DNA of 20,152 nucleotides from an uncultured Desulfovibrio sp. (GCF_949282365.1 NZ_CASDOY010000036.1:1-20152); one strand, 5' to 3'; positions 7,493-16,125 are shown, counted from the stretch's first letter. The notes: generated from the sequence alone by a model not told the origin. Numbers and translations are program-made.

Positions 7493-7603
7493 GCGCCGCC
7501 TGTCCCGGTCCCCGTCTCCCCGCGTCGCTGCGGACAGAGCTCGCCGTAACGGGCACGGCCTTGCGACCGCGCCGCGCAACCTCCCAACCAAACAAGGAAT
7601 CTC

Positions 7604-8482
7604 ATGATCCCCTACGGCTCTCTGGTGGTCTATGTCACCCCCAACAAGGACCGGCGCTACATCAAGCGCCTTGAGGAAGGCCAGGACTGGCACAGCAACG
7701 ACGGCGTGCTCAGCGCCGCGGCCGTGCACGCCGCCGATTTCGGCAGCGAAGTGCGCACCAGCCTGGATGTCCCCATCCGCGTGCTGGAAGCCACCCTGCA
7801 CGACCGGCTCAAGGGCCTCAAGCGCCAGACCCAGATCATCTATCCCAAGGATATCGCCTACATCTGCCTGCGTCTGGGGGCCGGTCCCGGCCGTACCATC
7901 ATCGAGGCCGGTTGCGGCTCCGGCGGCCTGACCACCGGTCTTTCCTGGTTCTGCGGCCCCACCGGCCGCGTGGTCAGCCACGAGGCCCGCGAGGAATTCA
8001 TGAAGCTGGCCCGCCGCAACCTTGAATGGGCCGGCGTGGGCGAAAACGTGGAGATCGTCCACCGCGACATCGCCGACGGCTTCTGCATCGAGGGGGCCGA
8101 CGCCCTCTTCCTCGACGTGCGCACCCCCTGGGAATACCTCGACCACGCCGTCAGGGCCGTCAAACCCGGGGCCATGTTCGGCTTCCTGGTGCCCACGGTG
8201 GATCAGGTCAGCAAGCTGCTCATGGGCCTGGAAAAAGGCCCCTTCGCCGATATCGAGGTCTGCGAGATCCTCATGCGCAACTGGAAGCCCGTGGCCGACC
8301 GCCTGCGCCCCGAGGACCGCATGAACGCCCATACCGGCTTCCTCATTTTCTGCCGCCATCAGGAACGCAGCGCGGACTTCGAATACAGCCGCCCCCTGGG
8401 CACCCGCCAGCGCAAGCAGGAGGCCGCCCGCCAGGCCCGTCTGGCCGAGAGCGGCGTCAGCCCCTACGACGACGCCGACTAG
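7604..8482 (+). CDS. trmI: tRNA (adenine-58-N1)-methyltransferase, TrmI family
   Basis: A 292-residue class I SAM-dependent methyltransferase of the TrmI/Trm61 (GCD14) family, which makes m1A58 in the T-loop of tRNA and normally acts as a homotetramer. A small N-terminal beta domain (residues 1-75) is followed by the family segment QIIYPKDIAYI (77-87) and SAM motif I EAGCGSGGLT (101-110). The acidic SAM-binding position is in VSHEARE. The catalytic-region motif reads LDVRTPWEY (170-178), where many relatives have DLPEPW. The C-terminal 40 residues are basic and Arg/Gln-rich, probably RNA-contacting. The ATG at 7604 follows AAGGAA (7594-7599). It is separated from the PBP gene by 242 bp and probably transcribed alone. 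Confidence 0.92.
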   Translation: MIPYGSLVVYVTPNKDRRYIKRLEEGQDWHSNDGVLSAAAVHAADFGSEVRTSLDVPIRVLEATLHDRLKGLKRQTQIIYPKDIAYICLRLGAGPGRTIIEAGCGSGGLTTGLSWFCGPTGRVVSHEAREEFMKLARRNLEWAGVGENVEIVHRDIADGFCIEGADALFLDVRTPWEYLDHAVRAVKPGAMFGFLVPTVDQVSKLLMGLEKGPFADIEVCEILMRNWKPVADRLRPEDRMNAHTGFLIFCRHQERSADFEYSRPLGTRQRKQEAARQARLAESGVSPYDDAD

Positions 8483-8562
8483 GGCGTGGCGACACCATCT
8501 TTCCGGCGCGCTTTTCGGATGGGCACGGGCATTGCGCCTGCGCCGGCCGCGTGTTCTTTTGA

Positions 8563-8609
8563 GCGAGAGGAGGAGGGGCGTTTTTTGTAAAAACCGCTCC
8601 TCCTCTCGC
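8563..8609 (+). terminator. long purine/pyrimidine inverted repeat, probable trmI terminator
   Basis: GCGAGAGGAGGAG (8563-8575) pairs perfectly with CTCCTCCTCTCGC (8597-8609). The 21-nt loop contains T6 and A5 tracts that could extend the stem. A partial second copy of the pyrimidine arm (CTCTCCTCCTC, from 8611) and AAAAAACTTTTTT follow. The T run is not directly after the main stem, so termination is probable but not certain. Confidence 0.5.
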
Positions 8610-8859
8610 GCTCTCCTCCTCCCCGAAAAAACTTTTTTCAGGTCGCCCTCGCCGGTCCCCGTCGCCGCCTCGCGGCCGCCGTACAGCGCCCTGCCCGGCA
8701 GGGGCGCTCGTCGCCGGGGCGGTGGCTTGCGGCGCTGGGCGGCAGGGGCAGGACCCGTCATCAGGGCTGTGTCCCTGTGGGATATTCGACATGGCATGGT
8801 GAAATGAGATTATTTTCAGATCCGTCGCGAGGGCGCGGCAGGGGCCGCCACAGACATGA

Positions 8860-8892
8860 AAGAAGCCCGGTCAGAAACTGACCGGGCTTCTT
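8860..8892 (-). terminator. perfect 15-bp hairpin, probable gatA operon terminator
   Basis: AAGAAGCCCGGTCAG (8860-8874), an AAA loop and its exact complement (8878-8892) make the cleanest hairpin in the gap. It lies about 170 nt beyond the gatA stop. The T-rich tail is short on either strand. Confidence 0.65.
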
Positions 8893-9065
8893 CGTGTCAT
8901 GGGACGGCGGGGCTTTTCGCTGTCGCCGCAGGGGCGTCACACAGGACGGGAGCCGGGCGGGTATGCGCGCCCACTATGCGGGACGGGCAGGGCGGGCAGG
9001 CCGGGGCCGCCGGAACAGGCCCGGCTTTGCCGCGGACCGCCGCCGTGACGCCGCTCCGCGCGCGG

Positions 9066-10526
9066 TTACAGCTGCGCCAGGCCGATGGCGGGCAGGGCGG
9101 CTTCCAGGCCCGCGCCCAGACGGAAGAGGGTCGTCTCGTCAAAGGCCTTGCCGATGAGCTGCATGCCCACGGGCATCCCGCTTTCGGCAGCCATGCCCAC
9201 AGGCAGGGACAGGCCGGGCAGGCCGGCCAGGTTCAGGGACAGGGTGTAGGCGTCCATGAGGTACATCTGCAGCGGGTCGGCGCTGTGGCAGCCCAGTTCC
9301 CAGGCCGTCACGGGCGAGACCGGGGCCAGCAGGGCGTCGCACTGTTCCAGGGCGGCCAGGTATTCGTCGCGGATCAGGCGGCGCACCTGGGCGGCCTTGC
9401 GGAAGTAGGCGTCGTAGTAGCCGGAGGAGAGCACATAGGTGCCCAGCAGGATGCGGCGCTTGACTTCCTGCCCGAAGCCTTCGCTGCGCGAGCGCACATA
9501 GAGTTCGGCCAGCTGTTTGACGTCCGCGGCGCGGCGGCCGTAGCGCACGCCGTCGAAGCGGGCCAGGTTGGAGCTGGCTTCGGCCATGGCGATGATGTAG
9601 TAGGTGGCGATGGCCGCACCGGTATGGGGCAGGCTCACCTCCACGATCTCGGCCCCTTCGGCGCGGGCGGTGTCGATGGCCTGCTGGCAGACGGCGCGCA
9701 CTTCGGGGGCGAGGCCCTCGGCGTAGAATTCCCTGGGCAGGCCCAGGCGGGCGCCCTTGAGGTCCGGCGCCGCAGCGGCGGCGTCGTAGTCGTCCACCGG
9801 GCGGGGATCGCAGGTGGCGTCGCGCTGGTCATGGCCGGCGATGACGCCCAGCACGCGGGCGCAGTCGGCCACGCTGCGGCCCAGGGGGCCGATCTGGTCC
9901 AGGGAGGAGCCGTAGGCGATGAGGCCGTACCGGGACACGCGGCCGTAGGTGGGCTTGATGCCGGTGCAGCCGCACAGGCTGGCCGGCTGGCGGATGGAAC
10001 CGCCGGTATCGGAACCCAGGGAGGCGAAGCACTGGCAGGCGGCCACGGAAGCCGCGGACCCGCCGCTGGACCCGCCGGGCACGCGCTGGAGGTCCCAGGG
10101 ATTGTGCGTGGTCTTGTAGGCGGAATTCTCCGTGGTGGAGCCCATGGCGAATTCGTCGAGGTTGTTCTTGCCCAGGATCACGGCCCCGGCTTCGCGCAGG
10201 CGCTGCACGGCAAAGGCGTCGTAAACGGGCATGTAGCCTTCAAGGATGCGCGAACCGGCGGTGGTGGGCATGCCCACGGTGGAAAGGGCGTCCTTGACGG
10301 TGACGGGCACGCCCCAGAGGGGCCGGGAGGCGTCGGGGCCCTGGGCGTCCAGCTGGCGGGCGCGGGCCAGGGCGGCGTCGGCATCCACATGGAGCAGGGC
10401 CCCCACGCGCTCTTCGGTGGCGTCGATGCGCTCAAGGCAGGCGCGGGCGGCTTCTTCGGCGCCGATCTCTTTTTTTTGCAGGGCATCGGCCAGCGCGGTC
10501 AGGTGCAGCGAGCAGATCTCGTTCAT
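9066..10526 (-). CDS. gatA: GatA, amidase subunit of Asp-tRNA(Asn)/Glu-tRNA(Gln) amidotransferase
   Basis: A 486-residue amidase-signature protein of standard GatA length. In the GatCAB complex GatA hydrolyses glutamine and channels the ammonia to GatB, which amidates misacylated Asp-tRNA(Asn) or Glu-tRNA(Gln). The Ser-cis-Ser-Lys triad is intact: Lys78 (VTVKDAL), Ser153 (PGGSSGGSAAS) and Ser177 (GSDTGGSIRQP), one residue off the numbering of the S. aureus enzyme. The ATG at 10524-10526 follows AAAGGAGA, which overlaps the TAA of gatC, so the two are likely translationally coupled. gatB is not in this window. Confidence 0.97.
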   Translation of the reverse strand: MNEICSLHLTALADALQKKEIGAEEAARACLERIDATEERVGALLHVDADAALARARQLDAQGPDASRPLWGVPVTVKDALSTVGMPTTAGSRILEGYMPVYDAFAVQRLREAGAVILGKNNLDEFAMGSTTENSAYKTTHNPWDLQRVPGGSSGGSAASVAACQCFASLGSDTGGSIRQPASLCGCTGIKPTYGRVSRYGLIAYGSSLDQIGPLGRSVADCARVLGVIAGHDQRDATCDPRPVDDYDAAAAAPDLKGARLGLPREFYAEGLAPEVRAVCQQAIDTARAEGAEIVEVSLPHTGAAIATYYIIAMAEASSNLARFDGVRYGRRAADVKQLAELYVRSRSEGFGQEVKRRILLGTYVLSSGYYDAYFRKAAQVRRLIRDEYLAALEQCDALLAPVSPVTAWELGCHSADPLQMYLMDAYTLSLNLAGLPGLSLPVGMAAESGMPVGMQLIGKAFDETTLFRLGAGLEAALPAIGLAQL

Positions 10527-10538
10527 GATGCGTCTCCT

Positions 10539-10835
10539 TTAGACGATGCGCGGCACGATGAAATAATCTTCATCATGTTCGGGAGCGTTGCCCAGCACGT
10601 CCTCGCGGCGGCGCTTGTGTTCGGGCCGGTCGTCGCGCATGGGCGTGGCATGGGTCACGGGGCTGTAAAGGGGTTCCACGGCGCTGGTGTCCACCTGGGC
10701 CAGCACGTCCATATAGGCGAGGATGTCGCCGAACTGGCGGGCAAAGAGGGCCTTTTCCTCGTCGCTGACGGCAAGGCGGGACAGCTGGGCCATGTGGGCC
10801 ACGACGTCCTGACTGATGTTCTTGTTTTCGGACAT
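10539..10835 (-). CDS. gatC: GatC subunit of the tRNA-dependent amidotransferase
   Basis: A 98-residue GatC that wraps around GatA and helps hold GatA and GatB together. The N-terminal helix region (VVAHMAQLSRLAVSDEEKA) and the conserved DILAYMDVLAQVDTSAVEPL segment are present, as is the C-terminal RREDVLGNAPEHDEDYFIVPRIV, the typical GatC ending. The start at 10833-10835 has AAGGTAG upstream. It lies 24 nt after the lipoprotein gene and 12 nt before gatA, in one leftward operon. Confidence 0.96.
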   Translation of the reverse strand: MSENKNISQDVVAHMAQLSRLAVSDEEKALFARQFGDILAYMDVLAQVDTSAVEPLYSPVTHATPMRDDRPEHKRRREDVLGNAPEHDEDYFIVPRIV

Positions 10836-10859
10836 GGCTTCTACCTTGGCAATGTACCG

Positions 10860-12260
10860 CTACGGGGCGGTACGGGTTGTACCGGCGGCGGCCGGCGAAA
10901 GACGCAGTTTGTAGGACGGCTGCGGCGTGGTGGACAGGGGCGCCACGCCGGGTGCCGGCGATGTGGTGGCCGGGGTGTTGAGCACGGCGGGGCCGGCCGA
11001 CATGCCGGGCAGGCCCGGGATCAGGGAGTTGCCCTGTTCGTCCACGGTGGGCAGGCCCTGCATGCGCAGGCTGGCGCGCTGCAGGATGGCTTCGCGCATG
11101 CTGCGGAAGCGGGCCAGGTCCAGCGGTTCCATGCCGTTGGCGGCGGGCTGGAACAGGTGCAGTTTCTGATGGGCGACGCCCTTGCCGTCCCAGGACAGGG
11201 GCGCCATGGACCACTGGAGCTGCATGCCGGCGGCCTGGGCGTTGACCGTGGCGGCCGGGGGGCGGCTGTCGAAGGCCATGCGCACGGCGAAACGCACGAA
11301 GTCATAGCCCAGGGCCGTCCAGAAGTCGGTGCCGGGCACCCGCAGGGCCGCGGGGGCCTGGGCCGCGTTCCAGGCGCCGGGGAAGACGGCCAGGGCATAG
11401 CGCTCGGGCTCGGCCACGGTCTTGCCGTCCAGGCCCTGTTCCCACAGGGTGGTGCCCAGCAGCACCAGGCGGTCTTCGCCGTTGTACATCAGACTGGTGG
11501 TCAGCAGGTTCATGTTCTTCCACGAATCGGGCAGGAAGAGCGCCTCGAAGGGCGTCTGGGGGATGGGCGCCGTGATGTTCTCCCGGGTGGTGGGATCGAT
11601 GAGCGTGGCGGCCTGTCCGCTCCAGGTGCTGGAAGCGCCGGGCGTGTAGCTGGCCGAATGCAGGCTGATGCCCATGCCCGCCAGCTTCTGGTCCAGCAGG
11701 GCGGTCATGCGCGGGCCGTAATTGTCCGTGGGATAGAAGGCCCCGAAGGTGCGCAGGCCCAGGTCATCGGTGACGAAGCTCACCAGACGGTCGATCTGGT
11801 CCTGGGGGCTGGGGAAGAAGCGCCAGGCCCGCACGCCTTCGTCACCGGGCAGCAGGCTGGGCATGAAGGCGAAGAAGACGCGCTTTTCCAGCATGCCGGA
11901 AGTCTGCAACTGCTTGAAGACAGGCGCCTGGAGCGGACCGCCCACCATGATGCAGGTGGGCGGCAGGGCCGCGAGCTGGGCGTTCCAGTCGGCCTTGCTG
12001 GTATCCACCAGATGCAGCTGGGCCAGCAGACCGCCGGCCTGCAGCTCGCGCAGGGCGATCTGGGCGCCGTTGCGGATCTTGGCGGCCACGCCGGCATAAG
12101 GCCCGCTGCTGGGCAGGGCCAGGGCGATCTGGGGCCCGCTGGGGGCGGCCGGTTTGGGCGCGGGGGCCTTGCTGGCGGTGGTGGGGAACTGGCAGGCGCC
12201 GAGGGCCAGTGCCAGGAGCAGCAGGAGCGGGAGAAAAACGCGGGATGGGCTGTTTTTCAT
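10860..12260 (-). CDS. LpoA-like lipoprotein with a periplasmic-binding-protein-type fold (penicillin-binding protein activator family)
   Basis: A predicted 466-residue lipoprotein. The ATG at 12258-12260 gives a textbook lipoprotein signal (MKNSPSRV, a Leu-rich core, LGAC with lipidation at Cys23); no strong Shine-Dalgarno is visible, but longer starts bury the signal. A Pro/Ala linker follows. A type 1 periplasmic-binding-protein-like region runs from about residue 45 (PQIALALPSSGPYAGVAAKI) through GAFYPTDNYGPRM and FEALFLPDSWKNMNLL. This arrangement resembles the C-terminal half of LpoA and ABC-type ligand-binding lipoproteins. LpoA activates PBP1A in enterobacteria, and a PBP1A-type protein is encoded at 4899-7361, but a physical link is inference. 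It is the first gene of the gatCA operon. Confidence 0.8.
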   Translation of the reverse strand: MKNSPSRVFLPLLLLLALALGACQFPTTASKAPAPKPAAPSGPQIALALPSSGPYAGVAAKIRNGAQIALRELQAGGLLAQLHLVDTSKADWNAQLAALPPTCIMVGGPLQAPVFKQLQTSGMLEKRVFFAFMPSLLPGDEGVRAWRFFPSPQDQIDRLVSFVTDDLGLRTFGAFYPTDNYGPRMTALLDQKLAGMGISLHSASYTPGASSTWSGQAATLIDPTTRENITAPIPQTPFEALFLPDSWKNMNLLTTSLMYNGEDRLVLLGTTLWEQGLDGKTVAEPERYALAVFPGAWNAAQAPAALRVPGTDFWTALGYDFVRFAVRMAFDSRPPAATVNAQAAGMQLQWSMAPLSWDGKGVAHQKLHLFQPAANGMEPLDLARFRSMREAILQRASLRMQGLPTVDEQGNSLIPGLPGMSAGPAVLNTPATTSPAPGVAPLSTTPQPSYKLRLSPAAAGTTRTAP

Positions 12261-12405
12261 GGCAGTACAGGGCTGAAAGGATGGCATCAGGGCAGATGCG
12301 TGGACGGCCCGGGGCCGCGCGGGGAACGGCCTCGGACGAACCTCAGGCAGGCGGCCTTCAGGCAGCCGGTCCGGGCATGCGGCGGCACCCCCGGGCAAGT
12401 CTGGA

Positions 12406-12434
12406 ATCATAGCCCGCTACGCATCGTGGCGCAA
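12406..12434 (-). promoter_or_regulatory. candidate promoter of the lipoprotein-gatC-gatA operon
   Basis: Minus-strand TTGCGC (12429-12434) and TATGAT (12406-12411) are separated by 17 nt. The -10 matches consensus at five of six positions; the -35 is weak. It sits downstream of the small-RNA terminator and 145 nt before the lipoprotein start, which would give the operon its own start site. Confidence 0.42.
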
Positions 12435-12470
12435 GAGGGCGGAAAAGGCGGGAGCGCGGGGCAGGGCATG

Positions 12471-12519
12471 AAAAAACGCGACGCGCCCAAGGATTGGATT
12501 GGAGCAGAGCGCGTCGCGT
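12471..12519 (-). terminator. intrinsic terminator of the candidate small RNA
   Basis: Perfect 10-bp GC stem CGCGACGCGC (12477-12486) with GCGCGTCGCG (12509-12518), extended by one A-T pair, followed on the minus strand by TTTTTT. Its location between a strong promoter and the operon start makes it either a unit end or an attenuator. Confidence 0.72.
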
Positions 12520-12575
12520 CTGTGCCTGTAAGGCACAAAGATGGCAGACCGTGCGCCCGCGATGGAGCGCACGAG

Positions 12576-12587
12576 AATTGTGCAATT
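12576..12587. promoter_or_regulatory. palindrome at the small-RNA start region
   Basis: AATTG-TG-CAATT lies at about +5 to +16 of the predicted transcript. The two-base centre is too short for an RNA hairpin, so a DNA operator is more likely than an RNA structure. Confidence 0.3.
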
Positions 12588-12597
12588 AAACTGAGCT

Positions 12598-12626
12598 ATT
12601 ATGCACGAGGAAATGGGCTTTGTAAA
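12598..12626 (-). promoter_or_regulatory. near-consensus sigma70-type promoter
   Basis: Minus-strand TTTACA (12621-12626) and CATAAT (12598-12603) each match consensus at five of six positions, with exactly 17 nt between. It is the best promoter match noticed in the window and points at the candidate small RNA. Confidence 0.7.
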
Positions 12627-12771
12627 GCGATTTTTCCCCAGGCGCGGCTTTTGCCGTGCGGGGAGGACGGCGCGGCACAGGCCGTCCGGGGCAGTGCCCC
12701 GCGCCCGGCGGGGCCAAAAACGGTCAGCGCGGCAAGGGATGCGGCCCCGCAGGGACCGGTCGCAGGGGCAT

Positions 12772-12802
12772 AAAAACGCCGCGGACGGGGAGACCGTCCG
12801 CG
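12772..12802 (-). terminator. intrinsic terminator of the second Pro-rich gene
   Basis: A 9-bp stem (CGCGGACGG, 12780-12788, with CCGTCCGCG, 12794-12802) has a 5-nt loop. On the minus strand it is followed, after GGC, by five T (12772-12776). It begins 19 nt past the stop at 12821. Confidence 0.8.
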
Positions 12803-12820
12803 ACGCTGCTGCGAAAAAGA

Positions 12821-13177
12821 CTAGTTGCGCGGGCCGCCGCCCCGGTGATCGGGGCCGGGCTTGTTGTTGTCCCGGGGCGCGGGACGGGAGCCGTGGGACG
12901 CGGGCTTGTGGGGCCGCGGTGCGGGTTTGACCGCCTGGGGGGCCGGCTTGTGGGGCGCGGGTCTGGCACTGGGCGCGGGAGCGGGCTTGTGGGACGGCGG
13001 GGGCGCCTGGTGCCGCGGCGGCGGAGGCGGACGGTTGTCATGACGCGGCGGGGGCGGGCCGTCATACCAGGGATCGTTGTTGGCGGGCACGCAGGCCGTT
13101 CCCAGGGCGAACAGCCCGGCCAGCGACATCAGGGCCAGACAGTGGAGGATCCTTTTGCAGGAAAACCGCGTGGACAT
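12821..13177 (-). CDS. small exported Pro/His/Lys-rich protein, function unknown
   Basis: A 118-residue predicted protein. The start at 13175-13177 follows AAGGAG. The first 30 residues form a signal peptide ending LFALGTACVPANNDPW; the Cys suggests a lipoprotein, but GTAC departs from the usual lipobox, so either lipidation or ordinary cleavage is possible. The rest is PPPP clusters and alternating Lys/Pro/Ala/His (such as HKPAPAPSARPAPHKPAP), ending with an Arg/Gly/Asp tail; it is basic and probably disordered. It recalls the product of 1643-2122 in architecture without clear repeat identity, so shared ancestry is unproven. A clear terminator follows; it is monocistronic. Confidence 0.68.
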   Translation of the reverse strand: MSTRFSCKRILHCLALMSLAGLFALGTACVPANNDPWYDGPPPPRHDNRPPPPPRHQAPPPSHKPAPAPSARPAPHKPAPQAVKPAPRPHKPASHGSRPAPRDNNKPGPDHRGGGPRN

Positions 13178-13310
13178 GGCGACTCCTTGGTTTGGTCCAG
13201 CATAGCAGGCTTGACGGAGGATGGAAAGAGGAGGGGCAGGGCGCGAAATGCCCGCGCGGCCGCCTGCCGCGTTCGTCCCGCCGCCTGCCGCGGCCGCCGT
13301 CCTGTCAGCG

Positions 13311-13429
13311 CGACGCTCTCCCGTTCCGGCTTCCCTTGCGGCACTGCATGCCCCGGCCTTCGACGCCCCGCCGTATCCGGGACCGGCGCGGCCGTCTTCC
13401 GCATCCGCCACGACGCTCTCCCGTTCCGG
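13311..13429. repeat. 19-bp exact direct repeat spaced 100 bp
   Basis: CGACGCTCTCCCGTTCCGG occurs at 13311-13329 and again at 13411-13429, same orientation, with unrelated flanks. Confidence 0.8.
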
Positions 13430-13511
13430 GTCCCCCGTGACAGCTGACCATGCCCGTGCCTCCGCGCTGGTCTCCCGTGCCCCGTGCCTTGTCGCGTGAG
13501 GCGACGGGCAC

Positions 13512-13542
13512 AAAAAAAGGGGACGGCCTTACGGCCGTCCCC
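13512..13542 (-). terminator. intrinsic terminator of dnaK
   Basis: A perfect 10-bp stem GGGGACGGCC (13519-13528) with GGCCGTCCCC (13533-13542) has a 4-nt loop and seven T on the minus strand (13512-13518). It starts 27 nt past the dnaK stop. Confidence 0.93.
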
Positions 13543-13568
13543 GGGATGCGCTGTTGGCGGGCGATGTC

Positions 13569-15485
<1,917 letters not shown>

Positions 15486-15527
15486 ATAGGAATCCTCCTC
15501 AGAGAAATAAAAACTGTATTCGGTGCG

Positions 15528-15549
15528 CGCCCGGAGGGCGGCTTTTTTT
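15528..15549 (+). terminator. small terminator-like hairpin in the dnaK leader, plus-strand orientation
   Basis: CGCCC-GGA-GGGCG, then GC and seven T, reads as a terminator only on the plus strand, antisense to the dnaK leader. No plus-strand gene feeds it. Confidence 0.3.
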
Positions 15550-15590
15550 CGTTCGCTCTCTAAGTAAGTCTTTCTGTCTGCTCGTCCAGA

Positions 15591-15611
15591 GGCAAAAAGA
15601 AATTTTTTGCC
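15591..15611. other. A/T-tract hairpin upstream of dnaK
   Basis: GGCAAAAA (15591-15598) pairs with TTTTTGCC (15604-15611) around a short loop. It lies about 110-125 bp upstream of the dnaK start and may be part of its control region. Confidence 0.35.
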
Positions 15612-15661
15612 GTCTTTTTCGGAACGGGGCGGCGACGCGCTCCGCCGCCCGGGGGTGCGGG

Positions 15662-15681
15662 GCCTGTTGGCAGGCTTTTTT
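15662..15681 (+). terminator. terminator-like hairpin with T6, plus strand
   Basis: GCCTG-TTGG-CAGGC followed at once by six T (15676-15681). The stem is short (5 bp). Its orientation would stop a rightward transcript arising between dnaK and the cytochrome gene, where no gene is seen. Confidence 0.35.
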
Positions 15682-16030
15682 ACGGCTTCGCGGCCCGCAG
15701 CGTCGTGCGCGGAAGCGGACGTCCCGCTGGCTGAGATCACCTTCGGCACGGACAGGGTGCCGCCGTGCGCGGAGGAAGGCTGCCGGGCCGTGCCCTGTCG
15801 GTGGTGTGCTGCTGGCAGGCCGGAGGCGGGGAAGCCGGGGCCGGTGCCGGGAGAGCGGCGGGCCGGAGACGGACGGGGCTGTTGATGGCGGGGCCGGTGA
15901 TGTGCTGCCGGCGGGACGAGGGAGGGCGGATGCCGGACTGCTGCCCGCTGATGGCGTGGCCGTGGCGGACGGGCACGCGGGCCGGTGCGGCGCCGCCCGG
16001 TGCGCTGTCCGTGGGCTGTCCGGCGGGCAG

Positions 16031-16045
16031 TGACAAAATGTGTCA
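16031..16045. promoter_or_regulatory. TGACA-N5-TGTCA dyad upstream of the cytochrome gene
   Basis: A perfect 5-5-5 inverted repeat 96 nt before the cytochrome start codon, in otherwise GC-rich DNA. It could be the operator of a dimeric regulator controlling this redox gene; it does not fit the TTGTGA-type CRP/FNR half-site well. The regulator is unknown. Confidence 0.4.
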
Positions 16046-16111
16046 GCGGGCGAAATCCACTTGCCTTCCGGGCTGGAAAACCGTAGTGAAAAAAGTAACG
16101 ACTAGTAACAC

Positions 16112-16125
16112 CGGCGCATGCGCCG
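16112..16125 (+). other. 14-bp perfect palindrome just before the ribosome site
   Basis: CGGCGCATGCGCCG ends 3 nt before the AAGGAGG (16129-16135) of the cytochrome gene. In mRNA it could form a short stem that protects or modulates the ribosome site; in DNA it could bind a protein. Confidence 0.4.

Larger units (their letters stand above)
8483..9065. other. gene-free gap between convergent trmI and gatA
   Basis: This 583-bp region holds two inverted repeats that fit the ends of the two converging units (8563-8609 and 8860-8892). Between them, 8640-8850 shows only GC-rich sequence; open frames there have no ribosome site or recognisable product. Confidence 0.6.
12471..12591 (-). ncRNA. candidate small RNA, about 120 nt, with own promoter and terminator
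   Basis: The leftward promoter at 12598-12626 predicts a start near 12591. The transcript would contain hairpin 1, CGTGCGC/GCGCACG (12550-12556 with 12567-12573). Hairpin 2 is TGTGCC/GGCACA with a 5-nt loop (12521-12526 with 12532-12537). A terminator stem of 11 bp follows (12476-12486 with 12509-12519, 23-nt loop) and ends in six U (12471-12476). No plausible start codon and ribosome site give a peptide. It does not look like tRNA, tmRNA, SRP RNA or a T-box, and I do not recognise the family. It may be free-standing or an attenuated leader of the lipoprotein-gatCA operon. The second promoter at 12406-12434 favours the free-standing reading. Confidence 0.6.
13178..13568. other. gene-free stretch between the Pro-rich gene and dnaK
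   Basis: This 391-bp region contains the dnaK terminator (13512-13542) and a 19-bp exact direct repeat. Otherwise it is GC-rich with no frame that has a start, ribosome site and plausible protein. Confidence 0.55.

Noticed and set aside
4842..7595. Long leftward open frame opposite the PBP gene
   Set aside because: Same GC artefact; the plus strand encodes a complete PBP1A with all motifs.
12471..12626. T-box riboswitch or tRNA
   Set aside because: No T-box antiterminator consensus, no cloverleaf and no T-loop motif could be found.
8856..12773. Very long rightward open frame opposite the lipoprotein, gatC and gatA genes
   Set aside because: It is a mirror of high-GC codon use on the true strand: no ribosome site and a His/Gly/Gln-rich nonsense composition. 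The opposite strand carries clear families.
15486..15620. CIRCE element or sigma32 promoter for dnaK
   Set aside because: No TTAGCACTC-N9-GAGTGCTAA and no CTTGAAA/CCCCAT pair could be identified by eye.
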